Assembly (NCBI GenBank): GCA_018340375.1
Contig: JAFFJZ010000082.1
Span: forward strand, 124,001 to 188,000
From: Gonatopus flavifemur
Lineage: Eukaryota; Arthropoda; Insecta; Hymenoptera; Dryinidae
Direction of reading: 5' to 3'
DNA length: 64,000 bases
In this document: positions 34,126-45,385 of the stretch, in pieces
How the letters are laid out: each line of letters begins with the position of its first letter
How positions within the stretch are numbered: the stretch's first letter is position 1
Position numbers and translations under genes: made by a program
Notes under the pieces: generated by a model
What the model was told of the DNA's origin: nothing
The model's database searches: none
The model's input: the letters and a program-made list of their open reading frames with translations, nothing else

Positions 34126-34340
34126 ATGTTCTTGAAATTTGAATCGTTTACAGAAACGAACTGAAATTTCAAACTCACATAATCTGATGGACCATCGTTA
34201 TTTTTCACACCGAATTCACTCCTTGAAACTGAAAACATCGTTTTGAGAATGTGCTACAAAATTTTTTGTCTCTGACAGCTGAATATTGCGTTATTCGAGC
34301 ACTAATTCGTTTCAATAAACGATCCAAACTTCAGCAACAT
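34126..34340. mobile_element. 215-bp MITE with 8-bp target duplication
   Basis: Ends ATGTTCTTGAAATTTGAATC and the complement of GATCCAAACTTCAGCAACAT are inverted. It is flanked by GATCTACG on both sides (34118-34125, 34341-34348). The opposite arm of element B contains a single GATCTACG with the same surroundings, so it is the pre-insertion site. An 8-bp duplication fits hAT-like transposition, though the terminus is not a classical CAG. Confidence 0.8.
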
Positions 34341-34394
34341 GATCTACGCGAGTAACACTGAAATCCCCTGGAAGAATACGAGAAGAGAGTACAT

Positions 34395-37135
34395 GACCGT
34401 ATGTGTCAGTGCGACATGAACCGGGATCGTTTGTATAAGTATGGAATATTCTTCAGCGATGTCCAGAGAACAATTCTATGCGGGTTTCATGGTTTGTGCG
34501 CGTCACACATAGGACTTAGACCCGAAAAACGGTGAAAAAGGCGAAAAAAGCATGATTTCGAGAGATAAATCGTTTGTGCTTTCACGCCGTCACTAAAAGC
34601 TCGACTTATACCTATCGAATATTCTTCAGCGATGCCCAGAGAATAATTCTATGCAGGTTTCATCGTTTGTGCGAGTCACACATGGGACTTAGACACGAGG
34701 ACGGTGAAAGAGGCGAAAAACGCATGTTTCCGAGAGACAATTCGTTTGTGCTTTTTCGCCGTCACTCGAAACTGATTTTCTACCTATCGAATATTCTTCA
34801 GGAATGTCCAAAGAACAATTCTATGCGGGTTTCATCGTTTGTGCGAGTCACACATAGGACTTAGACCCGGAAAACGGTGAAAAAGGCGAACAATGCATGT
34901 TTTCGAGAGATAAATCGTTTGTGCTTTTTCGCCGTCACTCGGAACTGATTTTATACCTATCAAATATTCTTCAGAAATGTCCAGAGAACAATTCTATGCA
35001 GGTTTCGTCGTTTGTGCGAGTCACACATAGGACTTAGACCCGAAAAACGGTGCAAAAAGCGAACAATGCATGTTTTTGAGAGATAAATCGTTTGTGCTTC
35101 CTCGCCGTCACTAAAAACTCGACTTTTACCTATCAAATATCCTTCAGCGATGCCCAGAGAATTTTTCTATGCAAGTTTCATCGTTTGTGCGAGTCACACA
35201 TAGGACTTAGACACGAGGACGGTGAAAAAGGCGAAAAACGCATGTTTTCGAGAGATAAATCGTTTGTGCTTTCTCGACGTCACTCGAAACTGATTTTATA
35301 CCTATCAAACATTCTTCGGAAGTGTCCAGAGAACAATTCTATGCGGGTTCCATAGTTTGTGCGAGTCACACATAGGACTGAGACCCGAAAAACGGTGAAA
35401 AAGGCGAACAATGCATGTTTTCGAGAGATAAATCAATTGTGCTTTTTCGCCGTCACTCGAAACTCGACTTATGCCTATTGAATATCATTCAGCGATGCCC
35501 AGAGAAGAATTCTATGTGAGTTCCATCGTTTGTGCGAGTCACGCATAGGACTTGGACCCGAAAAACGGTGAAAAAGGCGAACAATGCATGTTTTCGAGAG
35601 ACAAATCGGTTGTGCTTTTTCGCCGTCACTCGAAACTGATTTTATACCTATCAAATATTCTTGAGAAATGTCCAGAGAACAATCCTATGCAGGTTTCATC
35701 GTTTGTGCGAGTCACACATAGGACTTAGACCCGAAAAACGGTGGAAAAGGCGAACAATGCATGGTTTCGAGAGATAAATCAATTGTGCTTTTTCACCGTC
35801 ACTCGGAACTGTTTTTATACCTATCAAGTATTCTTCAGGAATGTCCAGAGAATAATTCTATGCAGGTTCGATCGTTCGTGCGAGTCACACATAGGACTTG
35901 GACACGAAAAACGGTGGAAAAGGCGAAACATGCATGTTTTCGGGAGATAAATCGTTTGTGCTTTTTCGCCGTCACTCGAAACTGATTTTATACCTATCAA
36001 ATATTCTTGAGAAATGTCCAGAGAACAATCCTATGCAGGTTCAATCGTTTGTGCGAGTCACACATAGGACTTAGACCCGAAAAACGGTGAAAAAGGCGAA
36101 CAATGCATGTTTTTGAGAGATAAATCGTTTGTGCTTCCTCGCCGTCACTGAAAACTCGGCTTATACCTATCAAATATCCTTCAGCGATTCCCAGAGAATT
36201 TTTCTATGCAAGTTTCATCGTTTGTGCGAGTCACACATAGGACTTAGACACGAGGACGGTGAAAAAGGCGGAAAACGCATGTTTCCGAGAGACAAATCGT
36301 TTGTGCTTTTTCGCCGTCACTCGAAACTGATTTTCTACCTATCGAATATTCTTCAGAAATGTCCAAAGAACAATTCTATGCGGGTTTCATCGTTTCTGCG
36401 AGTCACACATAGGACTTAGACACGAGGACGGTGAAAAAGGCGGAAAACGCATGTTTCCGAGAGACAAATCGTTTGTGCTTTTTCGCCGTCACTCGAAACT
36501 GATTTTCTACCTATCGAATATTCTTCAGAAATGTCCAAAGAACAATTCTATGCGGGTTTCATCGTTTCTGCGAGTCACACATAGGACTGAGACCCGAAAA
36601 ACGGTGAAAAAGGCGAACAATGCATGTTTTCGAGAGATAAATCAATTGTGCTTTTTCGCCGTCACTCGAAACTCGACTTATGCCTATTGAATATTATTCA
36701 GCGATTCTCAGAGAAGAATTCTATGTGAGTTTCATCGTTTGTGCGAGTCACGCATAGGACTTGGACCCGAAAAACGGTGAAAAAGGCGATCAATGCATGT
36801 TTTCGAGAGATAACTCGTCTGTGCGTTTTCGCCGTCACTCGGAACTGATTTTATACCTATCAAATATTCTTCAGGAATGTCCAGAGAATAATTCTATGCA
36901 GGTTTCATCGTTAGCGCGAGTCAGACATAGGACCGAGTAGGTACCAGACGATAGGTATAAGTCGTGTTTTGAGTGACGGCGAAAAAGCACAAACGATTTA
37001 TCTCTCGAAAACATGCATTTTTCGCCTTTTTCTCCGTTTTTCGGGTCTAAGTCCTATGTGTGACTGGCACAAACGATGAAACCTGCATAGAATTATCCTC
37101 TGAATATCGCCGAAGAATATTTTACACTTATACAA
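34395..37135. repeat. Array B: 173-bp units
   Basis: About 15 units in one orientation to roughly 36945, then one inverted unit leading into the right arm. The unit contains TTTCATCGTTTGTGCGAGTC, CACATAGGACTTAGAC, CGAAAAACGGTGAAAAAGGC and CGCCGTCACTCGAAACTGAT. The block GAACAATTCTATGCAGGTTT followed by CATCGTTTGTGC parallels GAATATTCCCTGCAAGTTTCATCGTTTGTAC of array A on the other strand, so the two units appear homologous. The many ~70-130-residue ORFs in this span are repeat by-products. Confidence 0.85.
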
Positions 37136-37667
37136 ACGATCCCGGTCCATGTCGCACTGACACATATGGTCATGTATCCGGGAACGTACTCTTTTCGTGT
37201 ATTTTTCCAGGGGATTCCAGTGTTCCTCGCGTAGATCGATATCTCCCAACCACAAACCAGTGGTATGGTATTTCCCTTGCTTCCAGTATCCCCCATCCTT
37301 TATCGACTGCTCATTGTCACTTTCAGAATCCGTTCGCTGATTATTTGTCATAACCTCCTCCGCGCTTTCCGTTTCTTCCGTGTTCCCCACATTCTCCTCT
37401 GTAACTTCTCTCCCTCAGGTTCTAATCGGAAACTGTTGAGCGCACAATCATCTACGCGTCGAGCCCTTTCCAATGAGCATAAGATCATCGAAATCGGAGC
37501 AATTCGCCGGCGGACCATTTTTTCAATCGTGCATGACCGCTATACCGGAAGTAGCACAATCGAAATTTTTCTTCGCACAAACAAGCACTAACGGAGCAGA
37601 TTCGAATCCCATAAAGAAAAAATTTTTCCTGAATTTTTGCCGGCTAAGTTCACAGAGGTTGATTACG

Positions 37668-38562
37668 AATGGAATGTGATATTTGGATTCAAAACTAGAT
37701 AAACAAAATTTTATGAAATTCTCATAAGATGCTAAAAATTTGATGAATTTTGAGAGAAAGATTGTTTGCTCATAAAATTTCTTTCATTTCTCGTTGATCA
37801 TATTTCTTCATTCTGTGTGCTCAAATCATCGAATAAATACATTGAAAAAATGTAGCGGAGTACAAGTGTTGGTATTCCTTTGGATTACGTTTCCAGCTCG
37901 ATTCGACTCGAGCCAGCTCGAAGCGAGCCGAGCTTTGATTTCAGAACGACGAGCCAAGCGGCAACACTATATATATTGGCCACACTGCAAGCCGACTTGA
38001 TTTTGCAGTCTGGCAACCATCGCTACAAAACGTGTATTCAAAATTATATCGGAAACAGTATCGTTTGTTCTGTTCCCACAAATTCACCACGAAATAAGTA
38101 AAGTGAACTTCAAGTGATCATGATATTCCTAAAAGATATGCGAGATGATTATTTGACAAAAAGAACTTGAGAGATTGTTGGAGAATGATATTTTTCTGAA
38201 TGATTACTCATGACTGAGGCCAGGAATTTGGTTTCGTTAAAAGACAGAGAAAGAAAATAGGCGAGGCTAATATTTCTGATTGGTTGTTATGGATTTGATG
38301 ATTATTTGTTTTCGCAATCTAGTGAAGCAAGCAATGAGTATAAAAATAGATGAAAAAACAACCTTCAACCGGTAAGGGTGGGTTCTGCAGAATTTCGATT
38401 TGCAGGAATTTCATTTTGCCGAAAAGTCACTAACTTGAAGTTCGATGACAATGTGATACATTGAGAGGTAACGGTCCCGTGGGATTGTAAACACAGATGT
38501 CTCTGTAGTCGCATTTAACGGGAGATTATAAACATTGCAGGAAGATATGATACCGAAGAATT
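37668..38562. other. No recognised gene
   Basis: AT-rich sequence with a GC-richer stretch around 37880-37960 (GCTCGATTCGACTCGAGCC, GCCGAGC). Short ORFs there have no recognised motif. Confidence 0.3.
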
Positions 38563-38592
38563 CAGGGGCGTACCCAGCATCTAAGAGGGGGG
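38563..38592 (+). repeat. hAT-type terminus, unpaired
   Basis: CAGGGGCGTACCCAGCATCT followed by a G-run is a typical left end of hAT elements. No matching right end or copy of the 8-bp flank GAAGAATT in suitable context was found downstream, so the element may be truncated or its other end diverged. Confidence 0.35.
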
Positions 38593-38639
38593 TAGCTGGT
38601 CAACCCTTGATCCGTTCTTAAAATGTATGTTTACGCGGA

Positions 38640-41190
38640 CGGCGATTCATCCGTGTGGTTTCCTTTTGTAATGAGATTGGATGACGGAACCTTCACGAAA
38701 AATCCTAGTTCGGTCGGTTTGAGCATATATCCGGAGCACGATATCGTACGAACAACCCTCTCCTTTTCAGGGAATGATTTTCATTGGTGAAATAAGTAAT
38801 TTGAGCTGTGATTCGTTCTGTGAGTGACGAAACGACGGGATCTTGACTAAAAATCGTATTTCGGTCAGTTCAAGCATATATCCGGAGCACAAGGTCGTCA
38901 GAACAACCCTCTCCTTTGAAGGGGATGATTTTCATTGGTAAAATAACTGAATCGAGCTGTAATTTTTTCTATAGGTGACGAATCGACGAGATCTTCACTA
39001 AGAATCGTAATTCCGGCAGTTCAAGCATATATCCGAAGGACACGGTCGTCAGAAGAATCCTGTCCTTTTTAGGGGGTGATTCCGAATGGTAAAATAAGTG
39101 AATCGACCTGTAATCTTTTCTATAGGTGATAAAACGACGGCATCTTGACTAAAAATCGTAATTCGGTCGGTTCAAGCACATATCCGAAGCACAAGATCGT
39201 CAGAACAACCCTCTCCTCTTTGGGGGATGATTTTGATTAATAAAATGGGTGAATTGAGCTGTAATTTTTTCTATGGGTGATGAAACGACGGGATCCCCAC
39301 TATGAATCCTATACTAGACAGTTCAAGCATATTTCCAGAGCACAAGGTCGTCAGACCAACCCTCTCCTGTTTAGGGGATGATTCCAATTGTTGAAATGAG
39401 TAAATTGACCTGTGATTTGTTCTATGGGTGATGAAACGATCAGATGTCTACTAAGAATCGGAATTCGGTCAGTTCAAGCATATATCCGAAGAACACGGTC
39501 GTCAGCAGTACCCAGTTTTTTTTAGGGGATGATTCTGAATGGTAAAATGAGTAAATTGACCTGTAGATTGTTCTATGGGTGATGAAACGATCAGATGTCT
39601 ACTAAGAATCGGAATTCGGTCAGTTCAAGCATATATCCGAAGGACACGGTCGTCAGCAGTACCCAGTTTTTTTTAGGGGATGATTCCGAATGGTAAAATA
39701 AGTAAATCGAGCTGTAATCCTTTCTATAGGTGGCGAAACGACGGGATCTTGACTAAAAATCGTATTTCGGTCAGTTCAAGCATATATTCGGAGCACAAGG
39801 TCGTCAGAACAACCCTCTCCTTTTAAGGGGATGATTTTCATTGGTAAAATAACTGAATCGAGCTGTAATCCTTTCTATAGGTGACGAAACGACGGGATCT
39901 TGACTAAAAATCGTATTTCGGTCAGTTCAAGCATATATCCGGAGCACAAGGTCGTCAGAACAACCCTCTCCTTCTTGGGGGATGATTTTCATTGATAAAA
40001 TGAGTGAATTGACCTATAATTTTCCCTATGGGTGATGAAACGACGAGATTCCCACTATGAATCCTAATCCAGACAGTTCAAGCATATATCCAGAGCACAA
40101 GGTCGTCAGAACAAACTTCCTCTTCTCAGGGGATGATTCCAATTGGTAAAATGAGTGAATTGAGCTGTGATTCCTTCTATGGGTGATGCAACGACGAGAT
40201 CTGCTCTAAAAATCCTCATTCGGTCAGTTCAAGCATATATATCCAAAGCATGAGATTGTACGAACTACCCTATCATTTTGAGGGAATGATTTTCATCGGT
40301 GAAATAAGTAAATTGAGCTGTAATTCGTTCTGTGGGTGATGAGGTGACGAGATCTTCACTAAAAATCATAATTCAGTCAGTTCAAGCATTCTCGTCGTTT
40401 CATAATCCATAGAAAAAATTACAGCTCAGGTCACTCATTTCACCAACGAATATCACCTCCTGAGAAGGGGAGGGTTGTACCGACGACCTTGTGGTTTGGA
40501 TATATGCTTGAACTGACCGAATTAGGATTTCCAGTCCGGACCTCGTCATTTCATCACCCATAGAACAAATTACATCTCAATTCACTTATTTTACCAACGA
40601 AAATCATCCCCTGAGAAGAAGAGGGTTGTTCTCACGACCTTGTGCTTTGGATACATGCTTGAATTGACTGAGAAAGGATTTTGAGTGCAGATTCCGTCGT
40701 TTCATTTCCCATAGAAAAAATTACAGGTCGATTGACTCATTTGACCCACGAAAATCATCCCCTAAACAGTTGAGGGTTGTTCTTACGACCTTGTGCTTTG
40801 GATATATGCTTGGACTGACTGAATTGAGATTTTGAGTGCAGATTTCGTTGTTTCATTCCCCATAGAAGAAATTACAGGTCGATGTACTCATTTTACCAAC
40901 GGAAATCATCCCCTAAACAGTGGAGGGTTGTTCTCACGACCTTGTGCTTCGGATATATGCTTGGACTCACCGAATTAGGATTTTCAGTGGAGATCCCGTC
41001 GTTCCACTACCCCCAGAAGACATTACGGGTCAATTCAATCATTTCACCAATGAAAATCATTCCCTTCAAAGAAGGTGGTTGTTCTGACAACCTTGTGCTC
41101 TGGATATATGCTTGGACTGACCAAATTAGGATCTTGAGTGGAGGTTTCGTCATTTCATCACCTTTCGAAAAAATCACAGTTCAATTTACT
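38640..41190. repeat. Array C: strict 151-bp tandem array with inversion
   Basis: The motif TTCAAGCATATATCC recurs with exactly 151-bp spacing through 40232, then once at 153 bp (40385). At about 40390 orientation flips. Five inverted units follow, again at 151-bp spacing (GCTTGAACTGACC at 40506, 40657, 40808, 40959, 41110). Units share GAACAACCCTCTCC, GGGGATGATTTTCATTGGTA and ACGAAACGACGGGATCTTGA. The constant length despite substitutions suggests selection or homogenisation against indels. No flanking inverted arms like those of A and B were identified. Confidence 0.9.
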
Positions 41191-41284
41191 CATTTCAACC
41201 AGTACCTGAAATAGATGAAAGAAAAGAAAATTCAACCTGTTATCAGAAAGAAATCGAACATGAAAATTCATACTCCATGCATGA

Positions 41285-41720
41285 ATTTCAGCTAGCCCGT
41301 GTGAATCTTCGGATGCCCGTGTGTCAGTAATCGAAAAGTCAAGTACTCGGTTATAGTTTCTTTTCGGACCCGTTTCAGAATTCCAGCTCGCCCTTGTAGA
41401 TGTTTCGGTACCCGTGTACATTTTACGATGTCCACGTGGCGGGAATTCACACCTTGAGTGCTCGGGTATTCTTCTATATCGGGTCCATAATAGAATCTCA
41501 GCTCGCCCGTATACGTTTCCCGTTGCCCGTTTGGATTTTACGAGGCACGACGAGAATATTCGACGAATTGAGTACTCGAATATTTCTTTTCATGCCCGTG
41601 GTGAAATTAAAACTCGTCCTTGTATGTTTTCCGATGTCCCTATCTAACTGTTCGACCACCTCATAACTCTGATATAATTTTATCAATCCTGTATTGGAAT
41701 GTCAGCTCGTGCGTAACTGT
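41285..41720 (+). repeat. Array D: degenerate ~110-bp tandem repeat
   Basis: About four copies of a unit starting CAGCTCGCCCGTGT-like and continuing TTCGGTACCCGTGTACATTT. Copies start near 41289, 41390, 41503 and 41610, with a partial near 41700. Short ORFs on both strands follow the repeat. Confidence 0.6.
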
Positions 41721-41754
41721 TCGCTAAATTTGCTAAATTCGCATAAGCACTGAA

Positions 41755-42690
41755 TTCGTGCTTACTTTGTACCAAAACTGTTCTGTTAGAACAAGAGGTG
41801 TTCAAATATGTACAATTCTTCCATATTTATTGTATTAGAATTGTACTCACACAATATGAATTACTGCGATGAAGGGCTGAAAGCTTTGATTGTGAAGTTC
41901 ATCAAAGGAGCCACTAATTTGAATCAATCTCACTATGATTCGAATGAGAAGTACAAAACATAAGTTGATCAAATTTCCCTGTCAATACTCCCATAATAGT
42001 GACATGAAATGTAACATAAAAACCTTAACATAGAAAACATAACCTTCAACATAAAAAAAAGAGCCTCAAGAAAACAGTTCATCGACTCACCTTTTGCTAA
42101 ATATGTACAATCTCTTGAATTATTTCTATAAACTTCTATCATTGGAAAGGATATTTCCGATTTGTATTTATATTCATGGGTTTTTGTGATAAAGATTATC
42201 ACATAGTATTTGCCTTGCGACATAGTATTTGCAGTTATAATTTTTTGGTTAACCTTTGTATCAAACCCAAGTTCCAAATGTATTATAAATATTATCCATC
42301 TTAGAATTCTAATGATATTTATAACACATTCGAAACTTGGGTTTGATACAAAGATTAATGGAAATAATTTCAGAAAAAGGTGAGTCGATGAGATATTTTC
42401 TTGAGGCCACGTTTTTATGGTGAAGGTGCACACTTCATGTAACTATTATGAGAGTATTGGCAGGGAAATTTGATCAAATTGTGTTGTGTACTTTTCACTT
42501 GAATTATAGTGAGGTTCATTCAAATTAGTGGCTCCTTTGATGCACTTCAAAATCAAAGCGTCAAGCCCTCCATCGCAGCAATTCATATTGTGTGAGTACA
42601 ATTCTAATACAATAAATATAGAAGAATTGTACATATTTAAACACCTCTTGTTCTAACAGAACAGTTTTGATACAAAGTAAGCACTTACAC
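41755..42690. mobile_element. Palindromic element with ~230-bp arms
   Basis: GCTTACTTTGTACCAAAACT...GAACAAGAGGTGTTCAAATA at the left is mirrored by TATTTAAACACCTCTTGTTC...AGTTTTGATACAAAGTAAGC at the right. Both arms contain AAAGGAGCCACTAATTTGAA or its complement. The centre also holds an inverted pair, AACTTGGGTTTGATACAAAG (about 42340) against its complement near 42255. The minus-strand 154-residue ORF (41969-42433) lies within the centre and has no recognised motif. Confidence 0.6.
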
Positions 42691-42912
42691 AGATTTCTCA
42701 ACATACGTACAGCACTTTCGGGATTTCGACCAAGACTTGCATCGATAAACAGGATTTTTTCTATTCCAACTTTGATATTTAGGTCGATCAAAAGAATCTC
42801 CAATTTTATTGAATCTTTATACTTATTGGAGTGATGTATGGATCATAGAATTTACCTGAACCAGGATTTTTTTTTCTAATTCTTGTTTAATGTCTTTTCA
42901 ACTTTTTTTCAG

Positions 42913-43005
42913 ATCTCAAATCAATCAACACCAACTATACCAAGTAAACCTGGACCTCCTCTTCAAAATCCAAGTCAGGCTGTAACGGCACCGGTTAGAG
43001 AAGTG
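42913..43005 (+). CDS. Candidate host exon (Pro/Ser-rich)
   Basis: Strong polypyrimidine tract and acceptor (AACTTTTTTTCAG) precede a 93-nt open stretch ending at GTG|GTACGA. The 31 codons read SNQSTPTIPSKPGPPLQNPS then QAVTAPVREV, a biased low-complexity sequence typical of linker regions. Phase 0 at both borders. No domain is recognisable and neighbouring exons are uncertain. Confidence 0.4.
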
Positions 43006-43029
43006 GTACGATCATTGGTTCTATTAAGT

Positions 43030-43050
43030 TATATATATATATATATATAT
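43030..43050. repeat. (AT)n microsatellite
   Basis: Uninterrupted alternating TA of about 21 bases inside the putative intron after 43005. The rest of 43051-43547 is featureless AT-rich sequence. Confidence 0.8.
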
Positions 43051-43547
43051 TAAATACAAATATATATACATATTTCCTCAGAATTCAGATACTTCTCTCA
43101 TGAACCTTAGGCATAATGAAAGTAGTTGGAATATGTGATAGATATTTTCCCGATCTTCGAGTATTGTATACATATTGAAGCCAATGGAAGTCGCATACTC
43201 AAATACGAGAATGCCTCGAAAAATTCCTTCTCTATAGCGTGCATTTGAGATGATCATTTAATCATCTGAGTGAAACAACCAAAAAGTCTTGTAAAGTTCC
43301 TAATTTTCATAAACTTATAATAAACATTTTGCAAGATAGCGGGTTGAAAACATTGTACTGTAAAGTTTTGTAATGTAATTTCATATTCGAATCTATCCTC
43401 GAGACTTCAAAAATATGATTCAGAGATACTGTCCCATTTACTTGAAGAGGGATGGATGACTCTCTTCATAATTTAACGTATAAATCTTTTCCAACGCATG
43501 GCCAGAATATAATATTAACGAAATGATATAATTTGTATGAATTTTAG

Positions 43548-43640
43548 GTGCACGAACTCATGGATGATGCGTTACACTCCTCGTGTGAAATTCTTCACGT
43601 GTCTGCATACACTTGGATGATCGGGAGAGGACTTCATTGA
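43548..43640 (+). CDS. Candidate terminal exon following 42913-43005
   Basis: After an acceptor (GTATGAATTTTAG), the frame in phase with the preceding exon reads VHELMDDALHSSCEILHVSA and stops at 43638-43640. The opposite strand has a longer charged ORF over the same stretch (about 43558-43842), so coding on the minus strand is a competing reading. Confidence 0.25.
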   Translation: MHELMDDALHSSCEILHVSAYTWMIGRGLH

Positions 43641-43734
43641 GAACTGGTTGCTCTTGCTGCCCCTTCGCTGGAAGCATATCCAGTGTTCTTTGTAATTTTT
43701 CCCAATTCTTTTCTATCTCAAATTCCTGAATCAA

Positions 43735-43955
43735 GTGGGTCGCATGGGTCTTCGCACAGGAATCAAGTGGGTCGCATGGGTCTTCGAATGGGTTGCATAT
43801 GTCTTCGCATGGGAAGCAAGTGGGTCGCACGGGTCGTTGCATCGGAATCAGGTGGGTTGCATGTGTCTTCGCATGGGAAGCAAGTGGGTCGCATGGGTCA
43901 TCACATGCGCATCAACTGGATCGCATGGGTCGTCCCATACGAATCACGGGGGTTT
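43735..43955 (+). repeat. 32-bp minisatellite, GGGTCGCATGGGTCTTCGCA
   Basis: About seven variants of an ~32-bp unit (AAGTGGGTCGCATGGGTCTT CGCATGGG). It is GC-rich against AT-rich surroundings. The overlapping short ORFs here come from the repeat. Confidence 0.75.
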
Positions 43956-44548
43956 TTTCCTCGGTGAAAAAACGGCCTATTTTCAACAATTTTTCCCCAT
44001 ATAAAACATGAAATATCTCATTCAAACTTTTTACTGTCTCAAAGATACATATTTGACGAAGAATTTCTGAAATTTCCGTAGGAGATGAACAAAACTCCGC
44101 GATTGCGACGTCATTTCCGACGACCCCTCGGAAAAAGGTGCATTCGCGTTGACAGCAGAACTCATAACAGAATCATCCAAAATGAAAAAAACCAAAAACC
44201 GTGTTTTAGTTGAGACCATAAAATAGAACTTGGTCGAAGGGAAAAAAAACAAGTGAAGGTTGGATTTTTGGCAGACGTTTTCACAAAAAAATAAAAATTC
44301 CGGTGAAATTTACACTACATTTTGAAGAAAGAAAAATAATTGTAATTGGAAGGAGGAGACATCCTTCGTCCAAGTTCTTGTGAATTGGATCTCGAAGACC
44401 TGTGTGAAATTTCATGAGAATTGGTCGTGTAGTTCTTGAGAAATCTTGACAACCGTTTTTTTCCGAGATGCGTCGGAGAAATGTTTATAACTAGCTCAAT
44501 TAGCAGAATTTTAACATTCAAATTCGACAAAATATAGTTCAAAGGTTA

Positions 44549-44750
44549 CACTGGAAAAAAATGTAGTGGAGCCAACTGCATATGAGTTTGGATACGGCGA
44601 ATCCCGCCATGTGGTTGACTGAAGCGAATATCGATGGGATCAAATGCTTATTCGGTCATTTCAATCGATATTCGGTTGCGTCAACTGCATGGCGGGATTT
44701 GCCGTATCCAAACTCATATGCAATTGGCTCCACTACATTTTTTCTCAGTG
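44549..44750. mobile_element. TA-flanked palindromic MITE
   Basis: Ends CACTGGAAAAAAATGTAGTG and the complement of CACTACATTTTTTCTCAGTG, bordered by TA (44547-44548, 44751-44752). Arms of about 75 bp pair through GCCAACTGCATATGAGTTTG and GCCATG segments. Confidence 0.75.
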
Positions 44751-44934
44751 TATTTTATATGTAATAAAAAATGCAAGTAATAACTTGTCTTCCTCATATG
44801 TAAAAAAAAAATGAGAAGATGAGCGTTGTTTTTTCGCCTCTAAGACCCCTCTAAACCTCTGAATATCAAATATCAGATATTTTTTCGACTATTATTGCAC
44901 ATTTATGAAGTTTTTTGGTTGATGCCACATTTTC

Positions 44935-45385
44935 CCATGGGTGAGCCATGCGACATCTTCTCATGGGTAACGCATGCGACACCTTTCCATGGGTGACGCA
45001 TGCGACAGTTTCCCATGCGTGACCCATGGGACACTGCCGCATGTGTGACTCACGGGAAAATGTCGCATGTGATACCCAGTCTCAAATTCGCATGGGTATC
45101 CTCCCATGCGACATTTTCGCATGTGACGCACATGCGAAAAATCCCCATGGGACATCATCACATGCGAAACAAACCCAGTCTTAAATTCGCATGGGTCTCC
45201 CCATGCGACATTTTCCCATGTGACACCCATGCGACATTTTCGCATGGGAAACCCATGCGACACCTTCGCATGGGAAATCCATGCAACATTTTCACATGGG
45301 CCACCCATGTGAAACTTTCCCATGGCAAATGATCGCATGCGTAATAAACCCAGTCCCAAATCCGCATGGGAAATTTCGCATGCGG
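44935..45385. repeat. CCCATGCGACATTTTCGCATGGG repeat cluster
   Basis: A ~26-bp self-complementary unit (CCCATGCGACATTTTCGCAT GGGAAA) is repeated about 15 times with variation. It therefore reads similarly on both strands. The CGCATGGG core is shared with the minisatellite at 43735, so the two clusters may bound one element. Confidence 0.7.

Larger units (their letters stand above)
33695..37660. mobile_element. Element B: TIR element with a 173-bp tandem-array core
   Basis: 3966 bp with termini AACCTCTGTGAACTTAGCC and the exact complement, and a perfect 7-bp duplication GATTACG (33688-33694, 37661-37667). The inverted arms are about 430 bp. They are homologous, though diverged, to the arms of element A (shared TCATCTACG, CCTTTCCAATGAGC-like and CACTAACGG-like blocks and the AAAGAAAAAA stretch). 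A 215-bp MITE interrupts the left arm. The arms carry a conserved open segment (TNNQR...SDNEQSIKDG...KYHTT), but there is no full-length gene. Confidence 0.78.

Noticed and set aside
34574..36985. Repeated ORFs in array B (LCRFHRLCESHIGL types)
   Set aside because: Same reasoning: ORFs overlap in different frames and follow the 173-bp unit.
26290..41190. CRISPR-like regular spacing
   Set aside because: Whole units, not short repeats with unique spacers, are repeated; the setting is eukaryotic and no cas-like gene is present.
43558..43842. 94-residue minus-strand ORF (EFEIEKNWEKLQRTL) as a gene
   Set aside because: Protein-like composition, but part runs into the 32-bp minisatellite, the start lies in the repeat, and only a ~50-bp piece recurs. 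Kept only as a finding about the duplicated segment.
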